A DNA stretch of 38,193 nucleotides from Spirosoma endophyticum (GCF_900112365.1 NZ_FOLQ01000035.1:1-38193), one strand, 5' to 3'; positions 1 to 7,700 are shown, counted from the first letter of the stretch. The notes: generated by a model from the sequence alone, not told the origin. Program-made: numbers and translations.

Positions 1-300
1 TAACCGTTCTTGTTTCAAAGCTGCTTCGGTATCAGCTAGTTTTTGTTTGAGCGCTTGGACTTCATCCGTGATGGGCTTTTTCATGACAAAACGGGGAAAG
101 CGGGCGGGCTTAAACCACCACACAAGTTGGTAGCGTTGGTAGGTTCGATTCCATTGATTGAGTAAGGTACGAGAAATCCCAAGTTCGGTCAAGACCTGCT
201 GTTCAGTGACCATCTGTAAGCGTAGGCGCTCAATGATTCGCCGTCGAAATACGGCGGTTTTGTACTTTTGCTGGCTTGGAGCCAATTTGTTCTCGGTCAT
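1..300 (-). CDS. IS3-type transposase OrfA-like protein, partial (runs off left edge)
   Basis: An uninterrupted minus-strand frame opens with ATG at 300 and stays open for 100 codons to the window edge, so its stop lies outside. The first 60 residues are basic and contain a helix-turn-helix-like stretch (VTEQQVLTELGISRTLLNQW). The end of the visible part is a charged, leucine-containing coiled coil (DEVQALKQKLADTEAALKQE). HTH followed by a coiled coil is the layout of the OrfA DNA-binding subunit of IS3-family elements. Upstream, the hexamer-plus TAGTGTC (minus strand, 385-391) could be the element's terminus. The catalytic OrfB is not visible. The family call rests on layout only. Confidence 0.7.
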   Translation of the reverse strand, partial: MTENKLAPSQQKYKTAVFRRRIIERLRLQMVTEQQVLTELGISRTLLNQWNRTYQRYQLVWWFKPARFPRFVMKKPITDEVQALKQKLADTEAALKQERL

Positions 301-469
301 AACTTTACACGGTTGGTGTCAAGCTATTTCAGAGGAATACAGGTTGTTGCATAACAACGATTATGTTATGTGAAAAAACCATCTGACACTATATTGAAGA
401 TGATTTTTGTAAGTTGGAAAAACACAATTCTATACTCGATTATTTCGAGCCAAATTTGTTAAGTATAAC

Positions 470-1399
470 TTATTTGTTATAAATAAACTCTTGTATAATT
501 GGGCCTTGTGACGCAGTAGTATAATTTACTTTACTTGGGTATCCGTCTGGCCTGTATTCATAATTATATGAGGTTTTTAGACCACTGCCAAAACTCGATT
601 CCTCCAGTACTATGTTATTAGTATTAGTTGCTCGGTCATCCGTCGGATCGCCAGTAGTATAATAAGGATTTTTTCGTTGATCAAAGTGGTAGATGGTCGT
701 GGAATTCTGATCCGTTTGAACTAGCCGCACGTATTTGGTTTTAATAGCATTCCCTTGCTGGTCACGAACATACAGTGTATAGTCGCCACTTAAACCGTGT
801 GGGTTTGGTTGTTCAATCCAGACAAGTTGGCCTGATGAATTGAAACCGAAGCGGTATTCCTGAGGGTAGTTAGTATTATTATTATTAGGGCCTCTTTGCG
901 TTGTCTTAACTAGTTCAGCGCCCGAGCTTGTAGTAGTAAACGTGGTGGAAGCATTCAACACTACATCATTATTGGAGGGATAACCTTCACCGCTAATGGC
1001 GTTTTTATTAGGCCAATATTCCATTCGAATTGTGCCGGTTGGTTGGTAGCTAAATCGAGTAGACTCATAAATGTGTCCGTCATTATAGTATGTTTTCTTT
1101 TCAATTAATCGATCTTGAGCATCATAAAGGTACTCAGTACTCAATCGCCCATTAAACAAAATGCTTTGTAAGCGAAGCTGACCAGTGCGCTTAGGCGAAA
1201 GCCCATAAGGTGCTTGACGAATAGTATTAACGTCTCCGAATTGTGGTCTGTCAACTAAAGATGGATCATTAGTCGATAATTTCTGAGGAATGGTGGCTAA
1301 AACGGCTGTTACAATTGGATTGGCTTGAGGATCGTCTTGACCACGATTGCAAGCTAGAAGCAAGACGACTGGAATTAGTCCTATGAGTGTCTTTTTCAT
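470..1399 (-). CDS. Secreted lipoprotein with RHS/YD-like repeats, unknown function
   Basis: A 309-residue protein beginning with a lipoprotein signal peptide (MKKTLIGLIPVVLLLAC, lipid-attachment Cys 17), so it should be anchored in the envelope. The rest is rich in aromatic and polar residues and has short recurring units such as YDAQDRLIEKKTYYNDG and GFNSSGQLVWIE. These resemble the beta-strand units of RHS/YD-repeat proteins. The lipoprotein at 34896-35711 has the same style (RYDDQKRLINRKA), so the two may be distant paralogs. The start ATG at 1399 is only 19 nt after the 3' splice site of the group II twintron, so its leader is split by that element. No enzymatic motif is visible. Confidence 0.8.
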   Translation of the reverse strand: MKKTLIGLIPVVLLLACNRGQDDPQANPIVTAVLATIPQKLSTNDPSLVDRPQFGDVNTIRQAPYGLSPKRTGQLRLQSILFNGRLSTEYLYDAQDRLIEKKTYYNDGHIYESTRFSYQPTGTIRMEYWPNKNAISGEGYPSNNDVVLNASTTFTTTSSGAELVKTTQRGPNNNNTNYPQEYRFGFNSSGQLVWIEQPNPHGLSGDYTLYVRDQQGNAIKTKYVRLVQTDQNSTTIYHFDQRKNPYYTTGDPTDDRATNTNNIVLEESSFGSGLKTSYNYEYRPDGYPSKVNYTTASQGPIIQEFIYNK

Positions 1400-1459
1400 A
1401 GTTCATTTTTTGTTGTATGTTAAACTCAGCGAGACCGTCCCCGGTCCCGCTGGTCTTCA

Positions 1460-1473
1460 AAACCGTGCGTGCG
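1460..1473 (-). ncRNA. Domain V of the outer intron, 3' part (14 of 34 nt)
   Basis: Minus strand 1473 to 1460 reads CGCACGCACGGTTT. Joined to 3921-3902 it gives 34 nt: a 9-bp lower stem, the AC bulge at positions 24-25, a 5-bp distal stem and a 4-nt loop. Neither part can fold as domain V on its own. Confidence 0.88.
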
Positions 1474-1516
1474 GTAGAGTGGGTGGCCAGCGAGTTATTT
1501 GATTTGCCAATTTGAA

Positions 1517-3373
1517 TCAGACACTTTTCCAACCACCCCTCTCCGAACCCTGCATGACTCTTTCGATGTCACAAGGCTCTCCAGTAGACTTTCGCAAGGA
1601 TCGACCATCATATTCGCCTTGATGGATTTTATGATGACAATCTTGACAGACAGCTAGACTTTTCCGTTTTCTCATCGCCATTTCCCGTTTCCATGCGGGT
1701 ACTTCACGACCCCCTTTGATTTGCATGTCGGACAGTTTACGCACATGATGCATTTCAACTGGGCCATCATGACCACACAGTTCACAGTGATTGGCAAGTA
1801 GACGTTCGACAACCTCACTTCGTTTACTCCATATTCTAACCTCTCGATTTTCATCTAGTTGAGCCCACTTATTCCACACCAAGGGGACGGCCCCAAAGTG
1901 AGTTTCAAGTGGTTTCTTCCCAGCACGTTGAACGACGACTTGTAGCACTTTGTAGCGCCCTTCAGCTAGCGTTAGTGTCGTACTATATTTTCGGTAAATC
2001 CGGCTACACGTGGTTTTGTATTTTTTAGCTAACGTTTTAACTAAGGATACTTCCATCGTGTATTTTAGGGCGCTCAGGGTATGAAGGTTATAGGCCATGC
2101 GATAGTACTGAACCAACCCTTTGTATTCCAGTTGATATTGGCTGATAATACTGTAAGGTTCATCATGGACCCGTTCAACACGGTGGATTGGTTTGCCTGT
2201 CTTCATATACCGAGCGCTACCTGATTTGACTACCTTTTCGGGCACGCGCAAGCCGATGCTGCCGTTAATGCTTCGCTGACCATCGGTATGTTTGGTGTCG
2301 TAGTGTAAGCCATGAACTTCATAGCCAAGAAAGTTGGCTTTTTCGGTTCGGGCATGCGTGATGAGCGTCTTCTCTGCACTTAAGACTAAGTGCAGTTCGT
2401 CTTGTAGATACGTAGCAATCTTGGTCTTGATGGCCAGCGCATCTACTTTGTTGCCAATCACGCCGACTAACCAATCATCAGCGTAACGAACATACCATAC
2501 CCGTTTAAAGGTAGGGTCGTTAGGAAGCCGCGAAGGAATTTGCTGGGCTTGACGGTTGTACCATTTTGCCCTGGCTAATTGCCCTTCTGTTTTGGCTTTC
2601 CAAGCTTGCCGGGTGAGTTTGGCATAGACTGGATTTACCGTTCGTCGGGTTCCTTTATGAAACGAAGGAATGACGGTTTGTTCGATAAATTTATCCAGTT
2701 TATCCAAGACCAAGTTACTTAATATTGGCCCGACAATCGATCCTTGGGGAACGCCACTATGCGTTCGATGGTAGGTCCATTTTTCTAGATAGCCTGCCTG
2801 AAGCAGTCGTTTAATTAGGGCAATGAACCGGTTGTCCTGAAAGTCCTTTTCTAGGATAGTTAACAGGGTTGTATGATCAATGCGATCAAAACAGCCTTTG
2901 ATATCCCCTTCTATAAACCATTTAGTGCCATGCCCTTTTTGGGTGATGGCTCGAAGTGCCGTGTGACATCCCCGGCCGGGTCGGAACCCATGAGAGGCTT
3001 CGCTAAAGCGGGGTTCATAGTACGCTTCCAGAATTAATCGGATCACTTCCTGTAACAACTTGTCACTAAAGACGGGCAAACCTAATGGGCGCATCTGGCC
3101 ATTCTTTTTGGGAATGTAGGTTCGTCGAACGGGAGTCCATCTAAACCGTTCGTATCGAAGGGATTCGATCAGGTTATGAATTTTCTCTATTGACAGTCCA
3201 TCTACCGTTTCGGTTGTTACACCTTGCGTCATCGCACCGTCATTTCGATAAAGTTTGGAATACGCTAGTAAATATAGTTCAGGTTGATACAGAGTCCGAT
3301 AGACAGCCTCTACCGGTAAGCCTCGCTTTCCGCGCTCACGTATGATGTTTAATAGTATTGTGGCTTTTCGCAT
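1517..3373 (-). CDS. ltrA: Group II intron reverse transcriptase/maturase with HNH endonuclease
   Basis: This 618-residue multifunctional protein helps its intron splice and insert by target-primed reverse transcription. The RT domain spans about residues 60-350, with fingers motif IPKKNGQMRPLGLP near 87-100, GDIKGCFDRIDH near 156-166, SGVPQGSIVGPILSN near 206-220 and catalytic YADD at 297-300. The maturase/X domain follows (about 390-510). A C-terminal HNH zinc endonuclease carries C530/C533, HH542-543, C576/C579 and H581/H584. A strong ribosome-binding site, AGGAGG, lies 8 nt before the ATG, unusual for this phylum. The last codons (about 597-609) overlap the inner intron's domain V, and the stop codon lies in the domain VI loop. 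The frame is intact, so it is probably functional. Confidence 0.96.
   Translation of the reverse strand: MRKATILLNIIRERGKRGLPVEAVYRTLYQPELYLLAYSKLYRNDGAMTQGVTTETVDGLSIEKIHNLIESLRYERFRWTPVRRTYIPKKNGQMRPLGLPVFSDKLLQEVIRLILEAYYEPRFSEASHGFRPGRGCHTALRAITQKGHGTKWFIEGDIKGCFDRIDHTTLLTILEKDFQDNRFIALIKRLLQAGYLEKWTYHRTHSGVPQGSIVGPILSNLVLDKLDKFIEQTVIPSFHKGTRRTVNPVYAKLTRQAWKAKTEGQLARAKWYNRQAQQIPSRLPNDPTFKRVWYVRYADDWLVGVIGNKVDALAIKTKIATYLQDELHLVLSAEKTLITHARTEKANFLGYEVHGLHYDTKHTDGQRSINGSIGLRVPEKVVKSGSARYMKTGKPIHRVERVHDEPYSIISQYQLEYKGLVQYYRMAYNLHTLSALKYTMEVSLVKTLAKKYKTTCSRIYRKYSTTLTLAEGRYKVLQVVVQRAGKKPLETHFGAVPLVWNKWAQLDENREVRIWSKRSEVVERLLANHCELCGHDGPVEMHHVRKLSDMQIKGGREVPAWKREMAMRKRKSLAVCQDCHHKIHQGEYDGRSLRKSTGEPCDIERVMQGSERGGWKSV
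1545..1579 (-). ncRNA. Domain V of the inner group II intron
   Basis: The 35-nt hairpin (minus strand, 1579 to 1545) starts GAGCC and ends GGGTTC. The lower stem is 9 bp including G-U pairs, followed by a 2-nt bulge (AT) on the 3' side, then a distal stem closed by C-G around a GAAA tetraloop with one extra bulged A. The AGC catalytic triad is at positions 2-4. It lies inside the coding sequence of the maturase C-terminus. Confidence 0.85.
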
Positions 3374-3901
3374 CGTGCGTACCTCCTATATTAATCCATC
3401 GGTCTACCTGTTCCCCTTTGCCCTGTAGATGGGTTACATCCGCCCTGGTGAGCCGTTACCCTCACGACTACTACGGGAACTCCGTGGCCTTAGAGGTCGC
3501 CCTCCGTAGGCCATCCCATGTTCCGTCACCTAAGAACGTTCTAGATCGAAGTAGGTCATCGACTCATTGTCTTCAATGCTTTCATTAAGCATCGGCTCGT
3601 AGTCAAAGCGTAACAAGATAAAAAGCCGATATCTTGCCTACTACGAGTATCGGTGTACAGACGTGCTACCGATAGATGTGCGGACCATCCCTGACAATTC
3701 GATTTCAACCAATCCAGGTTTAACCTTATCGATCAGACCTTGCAAGACCACCCTTTACACGTCTTCACGAGTTCCTTGCTTTACTGCCATGCTGTTGTCC
3801 CCTCCTCCTTTCGGACTCAGGTAAGGCATTGGTCTGGACGTCAGTTGCTTTGAACGTCCTCCACCTTTGGTGGAAATTCTTAAGTGCGTGACATGGCGCA
3901 C

Positions 3902-3921
3902 TGTTTTCACGCACACGGCTC
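3902..3921 (-). ncRNA. Domain V of the outer intron, 5' part (20 of 34 nt)
   Basis: Minus strand 3921 to 3902 reads GAGCCGTGTGCGTGAAAACA, the 5' strand, tetraloop (AAAA) and first two bases of the returning strand of a domain V. It has the AGC triad. It stops exactly where the inner intron's GTGCG begins. The remaining 14 nt are at 1460-1473. Confidence 0.88.
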
Positions 3922-4682
3922 CTCAGTGAGGTGGTAGTTGTCACCTACATCCGGTTGGGTACCCCTAAGTTCAGGGTATTTCGCCAGACTTTGACTATGT
4001 GCGTTTGCCGCTCAAAGAACCTTCGTTCTTACAGTCCATCATCAGGGTTGCCCCTGTGATTTTAGCCATATACACTGCTACTAACGCCTAGTCACTCCAA
4101 CTCACCGTGCCTACGTCAGCCTATCCCACCCATTACAGTGGGCCTTTGCTTCTTAGGCAATCCCACCCTGAACTGGCTTGCGGTTGGCACCTACTTGGCC
4201 GTTTATAGCGACCCAGAGCCGGTAAAGGGTTACTCCGTTCCAAGTATTCGTACTGGAGACCTTAGGATGATGCTATCTGCCGGGTTTATCGGGAATGCAT
4301 ACTGGTCGCGCACTTATCGCCAGCCCCTTATCCTTGCCTTTTGGCCACAGCCCATGAACCCACGTTGGCTGTTCCATAATAACGACAGTTTTACACACAT
4401 CTTCGCTTTCCCTATCCATAGTCTCATGCTCGACGGGGATTCCAGATTGGGTTCCTAGTTACCGCCTTTTCACCCCGCTTTACGGATTGATGACCAGTCG
4501 CTACCGTAGGGGCGATGCTGTTACTCCTGCATCTAGAGAGAGGGACTCACACCCTCACGAATACTCAGTTGTCAAAGGGGTTTCCCCGCTTTGCCACCCG
4601 TCCCTGATCTCGCAATCATTTAGGGTGAACGAATCGCACAAATGGCGTTATGTTAAGCTAAACCATACTTGTCATGTAATTC

Positions 4683-5120
4683 CTACTCTTTGATGGTAAG
4701 CTGAACAAGTTTCGAATCGTCTATTTTTTGGGTTTGCCCTTGTTTTGTTTGTAGCTCTACATCCTCAAACTGAATCATTAATCGGTCACCTACCTTAGCC
4801 TCTTTGAACAAATTAGCTATTGAAGCCTTGCCTGGCCAATTAATAGCGCAGATTTTTTTAGTATCTCGTGCCAGAGTAAGAGTAGCTTTTTGAATCAATA
4901 CGTCAGGTTTTAGTTGAGAATCTTGTTGTAGGTCTTTTTGAGTACGTTGGCCTGTCAATTCGATTGTTTTGGTACTTGCAGGAATACCTTGACTAAGATC
5001 TAAGGCCTTGCCATCCGCTATTATTGTTACGTCATAATTAGCGGTTTGAGCTAAACAAGAACCTGAAACGGCTATTACAGTTACCATTACCAACAGAAAG
5101 AAAAGGAATGAAGAGCGCAT
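4683..5120 (-). CDS. Small secreted protein, unknown function
   Basis: A 145-residue protein with a clear N-terminal signal peptide (hydrophobic residues 4-20, then SCLAQ, likely cleavage after the Ala-Gln region), so it is periplasmic or exported. The mature part has a beta-rich pattern, with VTIIADGKALDL near residue 32 and KVGDRLMIQFEDVELQ near 109-124. The second segment is faintly like the C-terminal beta domain of gliding/T9SS proteins such as GldM, but this is too weak to name it. The stop codon is 43 nt upstream of the twintron insertion site, and the lipoprotein at 470-1399 is the next gene on the same strand. Without the intron the two would be about 62 nt apart and could be cotranscribed. 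Confidence 0.7.
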   Translation of the reverse strand: MRSSFLFFLLVMVTVIAVSGSCLAQTANYDVTIIADGKALDLSQGIPASTKTIELTGQRTQKDLQQDSQLKPDVLIQKATLTLARDTKKICAINWPGKASIANLFKEAKVGDRLMIQFEDVELQTKQGQTQKIDDSKLVQLTIKE

Positions 5121-5186
5121 TTGATTGAGTGTTTAAGTGAAAACCTATTTATGGAACGAAGCCAATCGACAATTCTTTCACAGCAG

Positions 5187-5324
5187 TCTAGCTTTAGAGC
5201 TAGAGGTTTGGTTAATGGCTAAAATGCTTCTAATCAGGGTTGATTTATGTTGTATAATCTACAATATGTAAAGTAATACAATTTGTAAGACAAAATGGAC
5301 GTCTGTCTTACAGCCTGTAAGACA
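5187..5324. repeat. Inverted-repeat cluster with three copies of TGTAAGACA
   Basis: The 9-mer TGTAAGACA occurs at 5284-5292 and 5316-5324 and inverted (TGTCTTACA) at 5304-5312. The last two form a 9-bp hairpin with a 3-nt loop. A further 7-bp hairpin (TCTAGCT/AGCTAGA) is at 5187-5204. They lie between the end of the broken gene at 5374 and the start of the gene at 5120, so they may be a terminator for the first or a regulatory site for the second. Confidence 0.5.
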
Positions 5325-5373
5325 AACTTTTGCCACTTTGTACCTATCTTAAATTAGAATGTAATCTGGTTTT

Positions 5374-5946
5374 CTAGCTGATCCGCTCCTGACGTAGATA
5401 GTCTCTGATTTCGTCATCCTCTTCGTCTAGTAGGCGTTGTTGAATGCTTAGATACCGGGTTTTATGGCCTGAAAAGGGCTCGCTGGTCATAAATTCCTCC
5501 AGCCATTGACTGAAATCGATTAACTCGACTTGCTGATGGGAGTAAATGAAATACTCGGTGAAACCAGCTTAAGCCAGATTTGACCATTCATATTTGGGTA
5601 GGGGTTGAATGGGATGGCCAAAGAATTTATCCAGTACATACGTATTGGCACAGAAGGTCTGCCAGATTTTCGCTTTGGCCAAGTCTAGTTTGCCCCCTTT
5701 GTAGAGCAGCACCGCCCATTCAAATAGAAAGTCTGGAAAGCCCATGTCATCCGGAAACGTTTTGGCAAACCAGCGGGTATACGCTAATCCTCCTTTGTAA
5801 TCCTGTAACTGGAGATAATAGCGGGTGGGTAAATAACGCACCCCTCGGGAGTCATCATAGCCGCCAAATTTTCGTTTTTCGGCGGCCAAGACTCGTTTGA
5901 TGTCGACTATTTTTTTGAGTAGCCGTTGGGCTTGTTTGTGCGTCAT
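5374..5946 (-). pseudogene. Hypothetical protein gene interrupted by an in-frame TAA
   Basis: From ATG at 5946 (MTHKQAQRLL) the frame runs 125 codons to a TAA at 5569-5571. The same frame then stays open for 65 more codons (AGFTEYFIYSHQQVELI, ending YLRQERIS) to TAG at 5374. The downstream part has ordinary protein composition, so the original product was probably about 191 residues. The N-terminal part has a basic helix, then LPTRYYLQLQDYKGGLAYTRWF and a tetratricopeptide-like helical stretch (FLFEWAVLLYKGGKLDLAKAKIWQ). I do not recognise the family. The frame is also open upstream to 6135, but that part looks non-coding. A shortened functional protein or a sequencing error is possible. Confidence 0.6.
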
Positions 5947-6302
5947 GGGCGAGGCCGGGCTTGATGAAAAGTCAGGCCCGAATATACACAGAATGTCCTG
6001 ATTGGATTCGGGCCATTCAGGCATTACCCGGTCGGCAAAAGCGATCGACGATCCAAGAGCTGATCTTGAAATAATGATATTTTTGATGTAGAAAAGATTT
6101 TTTGTAATTAACTGCACGTTCGTAGAAAAATACAATCAATTGTATAGAATAGCTTGGGCTAGTAAGTCAATGTTACCTTGAGTTTGGGTGAGCGCGCATT
6201 GGGTGTACTAGGGACTTTATTACTCATTATGCTTTTCAGATTGGATTAAACGGGCTTGGCATCCTAAAGAGGTTGTTCGAGCCAAAGAAACTTGATTTAA
6301 AT

Positions 6303-6366
6303 CGAATTGACTAGCAGGCACCGATCGTGGAACATGTTCCACGATCGGTGCCTGCTAGTCAATTCG
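6303..6366. repeat. 64-bp perfect palindrome, no spacer
   Basis: Two 32-bp arms meet with no loop at GTGGAACATGTTCCAC (centre 6334/6335). Symmetry breaks at 6302/6367. It ends 121 bp before the recombinase frame. It may be a transcription terminator, a recombinase binding or crossover site, or a cruciform-forming end of the mobile unit. Confidence 0.9.
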
Positions 6367-6408
6367 TAGTCCCTTATAAAAAGGTGCTTTTAATAACTAT
6401 ATAATTAG

Positions 6409-6441
6409 TTACTCGTGATAAGATTCAATTATCACGAGTAA
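6409..6441. repeat. 13-bp inverted repeat, 7-nt spacer
   Basis: TTACTCGTGATAA and its complement surround GATTCAA. It is 46 bp before the GTG and 73 bp before the ATG of the recombinase, so it would lie in the promoter or leader. Confidence 0.8.
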
Positions 6442-6514
6442 TGCTATTTTTGTCAAAACATGCACTTCTGGAGCGAATTTTCCCGAAGTGGTAGGTCCTC
6501 AGTTTTTTCAACTC

Positions 6515-7498
6515 ATGCCTCAACTCGATACGAATCTCCAGGACTTGTCGATTGTACCGGCCCAGGCGCAAGGCCTGTCGCTGCGGGTCGATGAACAGAT
6601 CCACCAGGAAGCTAGGGAATATCTGCGGGCAGGGCTGCAAGGCTCCGCCAACTCGCACCGAGCGTTTGTGGCGGACCTCAAGCAGTACTCTGCCTGGTGT
6701 CAGCAGAATGGGTATGAACCAACACCCTTGTCGCCGGTTGCCCTGGTCGAATATGTAACCTTCCTAGGACGCACGCGGTCCTTTTTCACCATTCAGCGCC
6801 ACCTAGCCAGCCTGGCCAAGCTTCACCGACAGAACAAGGTCGACTCGCCCACCACCGACGAGCAGTTCAAGGTCTTCATGAAAGGCTTTAAACTCAAAAA
6901 GACCGTGCGCCAGAAACAGGCCCCTGACTTTTCCCTTAAGCAGTTTCGTCAGGCGCTGGATGCGCTGCCCCATACCCCAACTGGTTTACGAAACCGGGCC
7001 ATTCTGCTGCTGGGCTTTACGGGGGCCTTCCGGCGTAGTGAATTAGCCCAATTGAATGTGAATCATATCTTGATTGATGAAACCGGTATGGTCATCCGGT
7101 TGGACCGCTCCAAAACCAATCAATTTGGAGAAGTCGAGGAAAAGGCGGTTTCGTATGCTAGCGAAGCGGAGTATTGCCCCATCGGAGCCATTGCTGACTG
7201 GCTGGCCGTTGTCGGTCGAGAGGAAGGTCCTTTATTTGTCCGAATTCGGAAAGGGGAACGAGTCACGGGGGAGCGCCTGTCGGACGAGTGGGTTAATCTA
7301 TTAGTCCAGCGGCAATTAGGGGAGCCCTATACGGCCCACTCCCTGAGGGCCAGTTTTGTCACCATTGCCAAGGCCAATGGAGCGGATGATTTAGAAGTAA
7401 TGAATCAAACTAAACACCGTACCACCACCATGATCCAGCGCTATGACCGACGGCGTAATATCCGCAAGCACAATGCCTCGGGTAAGCTGGGGCTTTAG
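6515..7498 (+). CDS. Tyrosine recombinase/integrase
   Basis: A site-specific DNA recombinase with the phage-integrase fold. Counting from ATG 6515 it has 327 residues; a GTG at 6488 would add nine. The N-terminal SAM-like core-binding domain covers about residues 30-130 and the catalytic domain 140-320. Catalytic residues, numbered from the GTG, are Arg182 (GAFRRSEL), Lys209 (RSKTNQ), His284 and Arg287 (AHSLRASF), His310 (QTKHRT) and nucleophile Tyr319 (MIQRYDRR). All are present, so it should be active. It stands alone between two different long palindromes (6303-6366 and 7631-7700), without an excisionase or phage genes. It might move a small unit, resolve dimers or invert DNA. The subfamily is undetermined. 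Confidence 0.92.
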   Translation: MPQLDTNLQDLSIVPAQAQGLSLRVDEQIHQEAREYLRAGLQGSANSHRAFVADLKQYSAWCQQNGYEPTPLSPVALVEYVTFLGRTRSFFTIQRHLASLAKLHRQNKVDSPTTDEQFKVFMKGFKLKKTVRQKQAPDFSLKQFRQALDALPHTPTGLRNRAILLLGFTGAFRRSELAQLNVNHILIDETGMVIRLDRSKTNQFGEVEEKAVSYASEAEYCPIGAIADWLAVVGREEGPLFVRIRKGERVTGERLSDEWVNLLVQRQLGEPYTAHSLRASFVTIAKANGADDLEVMNQTKHRTTTMIQRYDRRRNIRKHNASGKLGL

Positions 7499-7630
7499 GT
7501 ACGATCTGTGTCGGTAGGGAACTAGTCAGGTACGTGCAACGATTCATTTTAGAACGTAGCATAACCGGTTAATGAAGGTGAAATTGACGCCCGTGATTGG
7601 ATAAATAAGCCCATTTACGCCTGGCAAAGC

Positions 7631-7700
7631 CAACGGCAAACAATTAACTAATTAACAAGTAAATTTATTTACTTGTTAATTAGTTAATTGTTTGCCGTTG
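7631..7700. repeat. 70-bp inverted repeat (34-bp perfect arms, 2-nt spacer)
   Basis: Arms 7631-7664 and 7667-7700 are perfectly complementary around TT. Arms begin CAACGGCAAACAATTAACTA. The hairpin starts 132 bp after the recombinase stop, nearly the same distance as the upstream palindrome from its start. It may be a terminator or an end of the unit. Confidence 0.9.

Larger units (their letters stand above)
1474..3901 (-). mobile_element. Inner group II intron carrying the maturase, inserted in domain V of the outer intron
   Basis: The inner intron begins GTGCGCC at 3901 (minus) and ends CTCTAC at 1474, 2428 nt, the usual size for a maturase-bearing group II intron. About 530 nt of 5' RNA precede the ORF. 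Its own domain V is at 1545-1579. Domain VI pairs 1533-1538 with 1481-1486, leaves A1480 bulged as branch point, then pairs 1539-1542 with 1476-1479. The bulged A is 6 nt upstream of the 3' end, which is AC (AY rule). These boundaries rejoin the interrupted domain V of the outer intron exactly. The 6-nt EBS1 expected from the upstream AAAACA (TGTTTT) was not found by eye. Confidence 0.88.
1419..4639 (-). mobile_element. Group II twintron; outer ORF-less group II intron (total with insert)
   Basis: On the minus strand the outer intron starts with the 5' consensus GTGCG at 4639 and ends in AC at 1419. Its own sequence is 4639-3902 plus 1473-1419, 793 nt, a normal size for an ORF-less group II intron. 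The 3' end folds as domain VI: 1443-1451 pairs with 1428-1436 (9 bp), C1452 pairs with G1427, A1426 is bulged, then 1453-1456 pairs with 1422-1425. This puts the branch-point A 7 nt upstream of the 3' end. Domain V is split by a second intron and becomes a perfect 34-nt hairpin when that one is removed. The insertion site is intergenic. I could not place EBS1/EBS2 with confidence. Confidence 0.88.
5947..6487. other. Intergenic region with two strong hairpins upstream of the recombinase
   Basis: No convincing gene. It holds the 64-bp perfect palindrome at 6303-6366 and the 13-bp inverted repeat at 6409-6441, described separately. Confidence 0.6.

Noticed and set aside
158..373. Short plus-strand frame at the left end
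   Set aside because: It overlaps the clear antisense transposase frame and has no recognisable motif.
1460..1490. First reading of this region as one intron with a degenerate or missing domain V
   Set aside because: The 5' strand does not pair with the 3' half here; the partner is at 3902-3921 and the inner intron has its own domain V at 1545-1579.
3910..3914. An alternative GTGCG (minus strand, in GTGCGTGAAAAC) as the inner intron 5' end
   Set aside because: It would leave domain V of the outer intron incomplete, while starting at 3901 restores exactly 34 nt.
4138..4458. Open frame of 106 codons on the plus strand
   Set aside because: It is antisense to the outer intron RNA, has no signal or motif, and intron RNA explains the sequence.
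5947..6135. N-terminal extension of the broken gene
   Set aside because: The extension is AT-rich and protein-unlike; ATG at 5946 begins the better coding part.
6303..6441. CRISPR-like or tandem repeat array
   Set aside because: The hairpins are unrelated to each other and there are no regularly spaced repeats anywhere in the window.
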